A stretch of DNA of 28,654 nt from Miltoncostaeales bacterium. Its GTDB lineage: Bacteria; Actinomycetota; Thermoleophilia; Miltoncostaeales; Miltoncostaeaceae. A model generated the notes under the pieces. That model had not been told where the DNA came from. It searched no databases and saw only the letters and a program-made list of their open reading frames with translations. Positions 1-7,710 of this stretch are shown here, one piece after another; the first letter of the stretch is position 1, and every line of letters begins with the position of its first letter. The stretch is taken from NCBI GenBank assembly GCA_030829765.1, contig JAUROO010000062.1, positions 1-28,654 of the forward strand, written 5' to 3'. The position numbers and the translations under genes were made by a program.

Positions 1-1756
1 AGTCCGCGCCCTCCTGGTCCACCGTCACGCAGAAAAGGTGGATCTTCTCGCGACGGGCCTCACGCAGCGCCATCTGGGTGTCCGCCTGCGCGTAGGCGTT
101 GTCCTGGTAGGTGTCGCTGTCATACGGCCGACCGTCGGTGAGCAGGATCATCAACTTCACGTTGCTGTCCACGCTCATCAGGCGCTTGGTGGCATGGCGG
201 ATGGCCGGGCCCATGCGGGTCTTGCTGCGACCGTAGATGCCGCCGATGCGCGACCGCACGCGGTCGTCGTAGCGCTCGCCCAGTTCCTTCACGGTGTAGA
301 ACTCGGCGTCCTCGCGGCCGTTGCCCGAGAACCCGTAGATGGCGTACTCGTCGCGGATTGCCTCGAGGGCCTCGCACATCAGGATGAGGCCCTCCTTCTC
401 GATGTCGATGATGCGCTTGCGGCCGTCGATCTTGCGGTCGGTGGACGACGACATGTCCACCAGGAACGCCGTGGTGACGTCGCGGTCCTTCTTGTCGCGC
501 TTGATGTACACGCGGTCGGTGGGCGTGAGGCGGGCCTTGCGGTCCACCACGTGCTCCACCAGGCCGTCCAGGTCGAGGTCGTCCCCTTCGCTCTGGTAAC
601 GCATCTTCCGCATGCGCTCGGGGCGCATCAGCTGGAAGTTGCGGCGGATCTGGGTGACCACGCCGCCGTACTCGTGGAATGTGGCGGCCACGAACGCCGG
701 CACCTCACGGGTGGCCCGCGACTCGCGCAGGGTGCACCACGACGGCCGGTAGTCCTCGATGCGGTGGTCCCACTCGTCGTACATGAAGACCTGCTCGCCC
801 AGGTCATCCTGGGCCTCGTCCTCGCCCTGCGCCACCTCCGGGCCCGCGCCCTCGGGGGTCATGCCTCCCGCGGAGTCGATCTCGTCCTCGCCCTCGGCGT
901 CGCTGGCGCGGCCGCTCTCCTCCATGTCGGCGTCGCTCTCGCCCTTCTGGGCGGCGGCGTCCTCGTCCATCTGGCCCTCGGACACCTGCTCGGCCTGCAT
1001 CACCTTGTCGGCCGACTCGATCGACTCGGCCTCGGTGTCGTCGCCCTTGTTGCCCTCCTTCTCGGCGTCGCCCTCCACATCCTGGGCCTCGATCTGGTTC
1101 TGGGCCTGGCTCTCGGGCTGGACCAGCTCCTCCATGACCGGCGGCACGAAGGGCGGCATCTCCATGGGCTCGTACTCATCCAGCGGGTTGAAGTCCACCT
1201 CGCCGGTGTCCTGCTCGCCCTCGGGCGACTCCTCGGGCTTCCGGGCCTGCTGCTGCATGGCCTCGTCGGAGAACGGCTCGGTGATGCCCCGGCGCCCGGC
1301 CTGCATCACCTCATCGATCATCGCGTAGATGCGCGCCGTCACGCGTGCGGTGTCGGCGACGGTGGCGCCCTCCTCCTCCACGTCCACCAGCAGGGCGATC
1401 GCGCCCTCGCTGGCCTCGCGCACGTGGGCGGCCATGTCGTCGAACGGCGGGTCGCCCGCCATGGTCGACACCATCATGGCGTCGATCACCTGCCCCACCT
1501 CGGGCAGGTCGGCCGGCGAGGTGCCCATCTCCTCGCGGCGCTCCAGCGTCTGCGCCTGGATCAGGTCCATGTCGCGGCGGATGCCCGGGTACGCGCGCCG
1601 GATGAGCGCCTCGATTCGCTGGCCCTCGACGATGTTGAAGATGTCCCGCGCCAGCGCCGGCGACGGGAACATGCCGTAGAACCTGGTCAGGTCGCTCTCG
1701 CGCCGCCACTCGGCCTCGGTGGTGGCCGTGGGGAACGGCGACTCGCGGGTGCTCAT
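1..1756 (-). CDS. NorD/CbbO-type VWA-domain protein (C-terminal half of a split gene; partial at left edge)
   Basis: The gene is read leftward from an ATG at 1756-1754 and is still open at base 1, giving about 585 residues. Residues 25-100 resemble the NorD/CbbO segment that precedes the VWA domain (ARDIFNIVEGQRIEALIRR, then YPGIRRDMD). A very acidic Glu/Asp/Gln-rich linker covers about 178-322. The VWA domain follows and has a complete metal-ion (MIDAS) site: DMSSS at D434, T513 in SKTRMGP, and D541 in LLTDGR. In the family, NorD/CbbO proteins bind substrate enzymes and work with a MoxR/CbbQ AAA+ ATPase to remodel or activate them, as in nitric oxide reductase assembly or Rubisco activation. 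The start codon overlaps the stop of the upstream gene (ATGA), which implies translational coupling. Homologues usually carry the upstream gene's domain in the same polypeptide, so this looks like half of a split protein. The target enzyme is unknown. Confidence 0.85.
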   Translation of the reverse strand, partial: MSTRESPFPTATTEAEWRRESDLTRFYGMFPSPALARDIFNIVEGQRIEALIRRAYPGIRRDMDLIQAQTLERREEMGTSPADLPEVGQVIDAMMVSTMAGDPPFDDMAAHVREASEGAIALLVDVEEEGATVADTARVTARIYAMIDEVMQAGRRGITEPFSDEAMQQQARKPEESPEGEQDTGEVDFNPLDEYEPMEMPPFVPPVMEELVQPESQAQNQIEAQDVEGDAEKEGNKGDDTEAESIESADKVMQAEQVSEGQMDEDAAAQKGESDADMEESGRASDAEGEDEIDSAGGMTPEGAGPEVAQGEDEAQDDLGEQVFMYDEWDHRIEDYRPSWCTLRESRATREVPAFVAATFHEYGGVVTQIRRNFQLMRPERMRKMRYQSEGDDLDLDGLVEHVVDRKARLTPTDRVYIKRDKKDRDVTTAFLVDMSSSTDRKIDGRKRIIDIEKEGLILMCEALEAIRDEYAIYGFSGNGREDAEFYTVKELGERYDDRVRSRIGGIYGRSKTRMGPAIRHATKRLMSVDSNVKLMILLTDGRPYDSDTYQDNAYAQADTQMALREARREKIHLFCVTVDQEGAD

Positions 1757-2847
1757 CGGGTCCCCATTCCGTAGCGGGCGTCCAGGTCGGCGACCGTCTC
1801 GGGGATCTCATCGAGGCTGAACCGGTAGGTGCCGAACTCGATGCGCGCGGCGCCATGGGCCGCCGCCACCTTGTACGCCACGAAGTTCCGGTCGTCGTCA
1901 TCGAAGAAGCGCATGTCGGAGGGCAGGATGATGTGGTCGGGACCAAACCGGTCCACGGCTTCCATCTCGTCCATACCGCGCACCGCCACGTCGCGACCCG
2001 ACAGCGCCGTGGCGTAGAGCTTCAGCACGCGGGCCACCTGCCTGAGCGCGAGGCCTTCGCGCAGATCCTCCAGCACCTCGAGCGAGTACTTCGAGCCCAT
2101 GCGGAAGTACCCGCGCCCGACTTCCTTGTTCTTCTCGAGCACATCGAGCCCACGGCGGGTCCACTCCGCCGCACCATCGTGCGACAGCCGCTCGCCGTTC
2201 AGCAGGTCAAGCAGCGTGTTGGCCGCCTCCAGCGCCGCCTCGGGGTCGGCCGCCCCGACCAGGCGCACCTCACGCATGTAGCACTCGCGATGCCTGGGAC
2301 GGAGGCGGGCGAGGATCGGTGGCAGGGCAGCCGCCAGTTCCTGCGCGTGCTTGCGGCGCCGCTCATCGCGACGGTCGCGCGCGGCAAGAAGCGACTTGAG
2401 CTCGGCGGCGCGCTGCTGCTTCGGCTCGATCTCGCGGAGCTCACGCTCCAGGTCCTCCAGCTCGCCCGCGAACGCCCGGGTCTCATCGTCATCCGGCGGG
2501 CCCAGGGTGGCCTCGGTGACGATGTCCACGTAGGAGTCGGCAATCGTCGGATCGGGCGCGTGGTAGAGGTCGGGCAGCTGCTTCGCCACCTCCACGCCCG
2601 ACTTCCAGCCGACCTCGGCGATGGCGCGCACCTGGTCCAGGTAGCGCTCGATGGCCTCGTCGTCCTGCTCCTCGAAAAGCCGGGGCAGCTGGCGCGCGAC
2701 CTCCACTCCCAGCTGGTACTTCAGGTCAGAGATCTCCTGCACCAGTCGCAGGTAGTCCTCGCGGCGCTCCTCGGGCACGGCCGCGAGCATGTCGCGGCCC
2801 ACGTACATGCCGACGTTCCCTGCGCTGCCTCCGCCCTGGGTGGACAC
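1753..2847 (-). CDS. NorD/CbbO-like helical N-terminal half (split partner of the VWA protein)
   Basis: This is a 364-residue, highly charged helical protein. Two internal repeats near residues 25-95 share a VGVEVAKQLP-like core (LGVEVARQLP and SGVEVAKQLP). Around 225-285 the pattern (EWTRRGLDVLEK, YFRMGSKYSLEVLEDL, KLYATALSGRDV) matches the helical region of NorD/CbbO proteins. Residues 328-340 (AAAHGAARIEFGT, with H331 and E337) match the segment that in long NorD proteins reads roughly AHQAGYIEFGT. The GTG start at 2847 is chosen because an AGGA at 2855-2858, overlapping the stop of the ATPase gene, sits about 7 bases upstream. The next methionine (residue 14) would lose little. The gene lies 10 bases after the ATPase gene and overlaps the VWA gene by 4, so the three form one operon. 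It probably works with both neighbours. Family assignment is from remembered patterns, not a search. Confidence 0.8.
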   Translation of the reverse strand: MSTQGGGSAGNVGMYVGRDMLAAVPEERREDYLRLVQEISDLKYQLGVEVARQLPRLFEEQDDEAIERYLDQVRAIAEVGWKSGVEVAKQLPDLYHAPDPTIADSYVDIVTEATLGPPDDDETRAFAGELEDLERELREIEPKQQRAAELKSLLAARDRRDERRRKHAQELAAALPPILARLRPRHRECYMREVRLVGAADPEAALEAANTLLDLLNGERLSHDGAAEWTRRGLDVLEKNKEVGRGYFRMGSKYSLEVLEDLREGLALRQVARVLKLYATALSGRDVAVRGMDEMEAVDRFGPDHIILPSDMRFFDDDDRNFVAYKVAAAHGAARIEFGTYRFSLDEIPETVADLDARYGMGTR

Positions 2848-2857
2848 CGCCGCGGTC

Positions 2858-3670
2858 CTAGAACTGGGTGTTGACGAGCTCGAGGATCGAGCGCTGCATC
2901 TCGAGGTCGTCGGTGATCGGCCGGCAGATGGTGGCCTCGCAGGCCGCCACCGGCTCGACGCCGCCCTCGATCAGCTGGCCGGCGTACACCAGCAGGCGCG
3001 TGGACACGCCCTCCTCCAGCCCGTGAGTGCGCAGGTTGCGCACCTTCTCCGCAACCTTCACCAGGCGCTCGGCCACGTCGGCGTCCACCCCGGCCTCCTG
3101 GCGCACGATCGCCTCCTCGAGATCCGCACTGGGGTAGTCGAATTCCAGTGCCACGAAGCGCTGCTTGGTGGAGTGCTTCAGGTCCTTCAGCACCGACTGG
3201 TAGCCCGGGTTGTACGAGATGACCAACTGGAAGTCGAGCGGCGCCTGCACGACCTCGCCCTTCTTCTCCAGCGGCAGGATGCGGCGGTCGTCGGTGAGCG
3301 GGTGGATCACCACGGTGGTGTCCTTGCGGGCCTCCACGATCTCATCGAGGTAGGCGATGCCGCCCGCCTTGACGGCGGTGGTGAGCGGACCGTCCTGCCA
3401 CACGGTCTCATCGCCGCGCAAGGTGTACTTCCCCACCAGGTCAGAGGCCGTGAGGTCCTCGTGGCAACCCACGGTCACCAGGGTGCGCCCCAGCTTCCAG
3501 CTCATGTGCTCGACGAAGCGCGTCTTGCCGCAGCCGGTCGGGCCCTTGAGCATCACGGGCAAGTGCGCCTCGTACGCTGCCTCGAACAGCTCCACCTCGT
3601 TGCCGACGGGGAGGTAGTACGGCTCCTCCTCGAGGCGGTAGTCCTCCATCTTCTGGGTCTCAACCGCCAT
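2858..3670 (-). CDS. CbbQ/NirQ/NorQ-type MoxR AAA+ ATPase
   Basis: A 270-residue AAA+ ATPase, the usual length for CbbQ/NorQ proteins. The Walker A motif is GPTGCGKT at 43-50, Walker B is GGIAYLDE at 103-110, a sensor-1-like Asn is in SYNPGYQS (N154), and the C-terminal CbbQ signature GVSTRLLVYAG is at 221-231. Such ATPases form hexamers that use ATP hydrolysis, with a VWA protein of the CbbO/NorD family, to remodel a target enzyme. The ATG at 3670 follows an AAGGAG at 3681-3686 by 10 bases. It is the first gene of a three-gene operon with the two split NorD/CbbO halves. With no Rubisco or nor genes nearby I do not assign a specific symbol. Confidence 0.92.
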   Translation of the reverse strand: MAVETQKMEDYRLEEEPYYLPVGNEVELFEAAYEAHLPVMLKGPTGCGKTRFVEHMSWKLGRTLVTVGCHEDLTASDLVGKYTLRGDETVWQDGPLTTAVKAGGIAYLDEIVEARKDTTVVIHPLTDDRRILPLEKKGEVVQAPLDFQLVISYNPGYQSVLKDLKHSTKQRFVALEFDYPSADLEEAIVRQEAGVDADVAERLVKVAEKVRNLRTHGLEEGVSTRLLVYAGQLIEGGVEPVAACEATICRPITDDLEMQRSILELVNTQF

Positions 3671-3680
3671 CTGGTCGGTA

Positions 3681-3686
3681 CTCCTT
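3681..3686 (-). promoter_or_regulatory. Ribosome binding site of the CbbQ-type ATPase gene
   Basis: AAGGAG on the minus strand, 10 bases before the ATG at 3670. It supports that start. Confidence 0.7.
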
Positions 3687-3699
3687 GTTCGAGGTGATC

Positions 3700-3712
3700 G
3701 TCACGAAGTGAC
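3700..3712. promoter_or_regulatory. Perfect inverted repeat GTCAC-GAA-GTGAC upstream of the ATPase operon
   Basis: Two 5-base arms separated by 3 bases, lying between a possible minus-strand -10 box (TAGGAT, 3718-3723; no good -35) and the ribosome binding site of the ATPase gene. It could be an operator or a small 5'-leader hairpin. The repeat is visible in the sequence, but the function is a guess. Confidence 0.3.
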
Positions 3713-3764
3713 CGGGAATCCTACAGCGCCACCGGGGCCCGGCCCACCCCCGACGGCACGCCGC

Positions 3765-4088
3765 TCACTCCTCGGGCGCCGCCTCATCCATGCCGCCCGG
3801 CCACACCTGGGGCAGGTCCAGCTCCCACTCGCCGCCATCCGGGTAGTGCTCGGCGTACCAGGACTTGAAGTTCGGGATGGTGAAGCCCACCACGGCGCGG
3901 CTCTGCGGCTCCACGCGCACCAGGATGCCGCGCTCATCATCCAGCACCGTCGCTGCCGGCACCGGGGCGCCAAACGTGGCGGTGAAGGTATCGGCCGCCG
4001 GGTCGTAGTGGTGAAGCGACTCCGACGCGTTGCGGATCGCGTTCTCCTCGGCGTAGTTCGGGCCGTCGTCCTGGGTCTCATCGGCCAT
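3765..4088 (-). CDS. Small DUF2283-like protein (paralogue 1)
   Basis: A 107-residue acidic protein. After a charged N-terminus (about 1-25) it contains HHYDPAADTFTATF, then ILVRVEPQSRAVVGFTIPNF, then WYAEHYPDGGEWELDLP. The opening YDxxADT and the 'xVxxxVEPxxxxVVGF' strand pair recall DUF2283, a small domain of unknown function usually about 50-60 residues long. This protein adds an NFxxWYxxHxPxGxEW extension. A second copy with the same extension is encoded at 17489-17788. The start at 4088 is preferred over the in-frame ATG at 4103 because a strong GGAGGT lies 7 bases upstream of 4088. It is upstream of and co-directional with the CbbQ operon (94-base gap) and divergent from the acetolactate synthase gene. 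Function unknown. Confidence 0.8.
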   Translation of the reverse strand: MADETQDDGPNYAEENAIRNASESLHHYDPAADTFTATFGAPVPAATVLDDERGILVRVEPQSRAVVGFTIPNFKSWYAEHYPDGGEWELDLPQVWPGGMDEAAPEE

Positions 4089-4095
4089 CTGTGCG

Positions 4096-4101
4096 ACCTC
4101 C
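4096..4101 (-). promoter_or_regulatory. Ribosome binding site that fixes the start of the DUF2283-like gene
   Basis: GGAGGT on the minus strand with a 7-base spacer to the ATG at 4088. The alternative in-frame ATG at 4103 overlaps this element, so the downstream start is favoured. Confidence 0.7.
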
Positions 4102-4170
4102 ATGCGGTCGGGAACCCGCCCGGCGGATGCGGGCCATTTGGCTAATGTACCGCCTCCAGCGAGGTTCAAT

Positions 4171-4183
4171 GCCGCAGTGCGGC
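4171..4183. promoter_or_regulatory. Inverted repeat abutting the acetolactate synthase ribosome binding site
   Basis: GCCGCA-G-TGCGGC ends one base before the GGGAGGT-type ribosome binding site (4184-4190) of the gene at 4200. As RNA it could form a GCCGC/GCGGC stem with an AGT loop right beside the Shine-Dalgarno. As DNA it is a symmetric site. Either operator or leader hairpin is possible, and function is not shown. Confidence 0.3.
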
Positions 4184-4199
4184 GGGAGGTCACCACCCC

Positions 4200-5912
<1,713 letters not shown>

Positions 5913-5926
5913 GCCCGGCCCACCCA

Positions 5927-5951
5927 CCGAGGGCGGGCGCGCCGCCCTCGG
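5927..5951 (+). terminator. Strong GC hairpin after the acetolactate synthase gene
   Basis: CCGAGGGCGG and CCGCCCTCGG form a perfect 10-base-pair stem with a 5-base loop, 14 bases after the stop at 5912. There is no T tract, as is common for terminators in high-GC actinobacteria. Confidence 0.65.
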
Positions 5952-6223
5952 GATAGGCCTCACTCCGACGACCATGCGCGTTCTGCGCGCGATCGCGCTT
6001 CAGCGCCCTGAGCAGGTGCCACCCCGGCAAGCGAGACCCACTCCGGACCCACTGCCGATGGAACGGTCCTCTCAGGGCCCACACACGAACCTGCACATGC
6101 GTGAGTCCGACTGTTCATCGCAGCGGGATTAAGGGGCCGCGACCGTACTCCGTTGACGAACGGCAATTACGGAGCATGATTAAGCCTTAGCCAACCGGCC
6201 GTCTACCGGGAGGTACACGCCGT
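5952..6223. other. Intergenic region upstream of the CarH-like gene
   Basis: With the preceding hairpin, this is the only gap above 300 bases in the window (5913-6223). I find no convincing reading frame, tRNA or canonical riboswitch. The last 75 bases are locally AT-richer and hold a candidate promoter and an inverted repeat, listed separately. The stretch 6015-6065 has fragments reminiscent of cobalamin-riboswitch boxes, but not in the required order. Confidence 0.6.
6150..6181 (+). promoter_or_regulatory. Candidate promoter with overlapping CCGTT-GACG-AACGG inverted repeat
   Basis: TTGACG at 6153-6158 matches five of six -35 bases. CATGAT at 6175-6180 (four of six) follows after 16 bases. 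The -35 box lies inside a perfect 5-base inverted repeat, CCGTT (6150-6154) and AACGG (6159-6163). A regulator bound there would block RNA polymerase. Autoregulation by the MerR-type product is plausible but unproven. Confidence 0.4.
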
Positions 6224-7111
6224 ATGAGCACCGCGTCCGAACGAACCACCGGGATGGCCATCGGGTCACTCGCGCGACGCACCGGAGTTCCCGTCGACAC
6301 GCTCCGCGCATGGGAGCGGCGATACGGCGTGCTCCGCCCCACGCGCACCGACGGCGGCCAGCGGCGATACGGCGACGAGGATGTCGAGCGGGTGCTGTGG
6401 CTGGCCGCACGCGTGGCTGAGGGCCAGCGCATCTCCGACGCCGTGGCCTCCCTCCAGGCACTCGAAACCGAGGACGACGCGCCGGGCGCCGCTGCCCCCG
6501 GCCCCACGTCGGCCCTGGCGTCGCGGCTGGCCGCCGCCGCGCGGCAGGGAGACGGACCCCGGGTGGAGATCGAACTCGATCGCACATTCGCCGCCCTGCC
6601 GCTGGTGCAGGCCATGGAGCTCGTGGTGTTCCCCGCGCTCGCCGAACTCGGCCGGCGCTGGGCAGATGGCGAGGAGGTCGTGGTGGCCGAGCATCTGCTG
6701 AGCACAGCCACCGACCGGCGCCTTGCCGCGCGGTTGTCCGCGGCACGGCGGCCGCGCGGGCCCATCGGCATCGTGGCGTGCCCCTCGGGCGAGCGGCACT
6801 CGGTGGGCGCGCTGTGCCTCAGCGTTCTCATGGCGCAAGATGGCTGGCGCGTGAGCTTCCTCGGTGCCGATACCCCACTGGCAGAAGCCGACACGGTCGC
6901 CCAGGCCCGACGGGCCCGCGCGTGCGTGGCGGTGTGCACCTACCCCGGTTCGGCGGCAGCAGCGGCGGCCGAGATCGCCGAGCTTGCCAACGCCCGTCTG
7001 TGGGTGCTGTCAGGCCCGGACGCCCCCGACCCCAGGATTCATCAGATGCCCGTGTGGGGCCCCTCACTGGAGGACGCGCGCGCGGCGGCGGCGGTGCGGG
7101 CTGCCGAGTAG
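6224..7111 (+). CDS. CarH/LitR-like MerR-family regulator with a cobalamin-binding domain
   Basis: A 295-residue protein. A MerR-type winged helix-turn-helix occupies about 11-75 (AIGSLARRTGVPVDTLRAWERRYG). A four-helix cap follows, with WADGEEVVVAEH at 146-157, and then a B12-binding Rossmann domain with GERHSVGA at 189-196. W146, E156, H157 and the lower axial H192 have the same spacing as W131, E141, H142 and H177 of Thermus CarH, a light-sensing repressor that binds adenosylcobalamin as a tetramer in the dark. The residue after the tryptophan is Ala147, where Thermus CarH has His132, the residue that captures the light-generated adduct. The ATG follows GGGAGGT by 9 bases. No carotenoid genes are in view. 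The B12-binding assignment is firm, but light sensing is uncertain. Confidence 0.88.
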   Translation: MSTASERTTGMAIGSLARRTGVPVDTLRAWERRYGVLRPTRTDGGQRRYGDEDVERVLWLAARVAEGQRISDAVASLQALETEDDAPGAAAPGPTSALASRLAAAARQGDGPRVEIELDRTFAALPLVQAMELVVFPALAELGRRWADGEEVVVAEHLLSTATDRRLAARLSAARRPRGPIGIVACPSGERHSVGALCLSVLMAQDGWRVSFLGADTPLAEADTVAQARRARACVAVCTYPGSAAAAAAEIAELANARLWVLSGPDAPDPRIHQMPVWGPSLEDARAAAAVRAAE

Positions 7112-7137
7112 CTGGAGCGCACCGCGACTCCCAGGGC

Positions 7138-7707
7138 ATGCCGGTGATTCTCGCGCTCCGTCCAAATGGCTTCATCAGGGGACAACGGCTGTACCTCCTC
7201 GAGCGGCTGGGGCCCGACGTGCTGGTGCACTCCCTGGGGCGGGGAATCGTGAACGACCCCTTCCTCGCCCATCCGCTGCCGCCCGCGCTGGATGCGCCCG
7301 GCCTTGCCGGGGCCGCGAGAGACCTGCAGGACAACCTGGCCGAGGAAGCCGACCGGCGCAGCCGCGTACTCGGGAATGACGACCTCGTCGACCTGGTGGC
7401 GGACGAGTTCGCGGGGTGGGCTGCGGGGCTGGGCGTTCGGCTGGTCGCCAGGCGGGGCTCCGCCAGGACCGCGGCGGCGCTGTCGGCACTCCTCCAGATG
7501 AGCTCCGACCAGCGCCTGGCAGCGGCGAACGCGCGACTGCGCCCGTCGGATGTCCTGGTAACCGACGCCGACCTGCCCGATGGCCGCACAGGTGCGGCGT
7601 GGCACGTGGCGATCCCCGGAGAGCGCCTGAACGTGGTGGTACGGGCCCCCCACGATGGCGACGAGGCGGCGCGGCGCCTCATCGCCATCGTGGGACCCGA
7701 GGACTAG
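7138..7707 (+). CDS. Unknown protein co-transcribed with the CarH-like regulator
   Basis: A 189-residue protein I do not recognise. It starts 26 bases after the regulator's stop, so the two are probably one transcript. The ATG at 7138 has only a weak purine stretch upstream. Visible features are a hydrophobic strand at the start (MPVILALRPNG), a charged helical middle (about 60-90, rich in Asp/Glu/Arg), a second alpha/beta stretch with VRLVARRGSARTAAALSALL (about 100-120), and a C-terminal half with VLVTDADLP and RLNVVVRAPHDG. There is no signal peptide or membrane segment. The overall look is a soluble alpha/beta protein. It ends 3 bases before the convergent gene at 7711. Confidence 0.65.
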   Translation: MPVILALRPNGFIRGQRLYLLERLGPDVLVHSLGRGIVNDPFLAHPLPPALDAPGLAGAARDLQDNLAEEADRRSRVLGNDDLVDLVADEFAGWAAGLGVRLVARRGSARTAAALSALLQMSSDQRLAAANARLRPSDVLVTDADLPDGRTGAAWHVAIPGERLNVVVRAPHDGDEAARRLIAIVGPED

Positions 7708-7710
7708 CGG

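Noticed and set aside
38..1774. Plus-strand open frame of 578 codons opposite the VWA gene
   Set aside because: The minus frame has a complete MIDAS site and family motifs, while the plus frame is repetitive Val/Leu/His/Arg sequence.
6010..6070. Possible cobalamin riboswitch before the B12-binding regulator
   Set aside because: Fragments such as CCCACTGCC and GGTGCCACC appear, but the conserved boxes are not in the required order and no helical core can be drawn.
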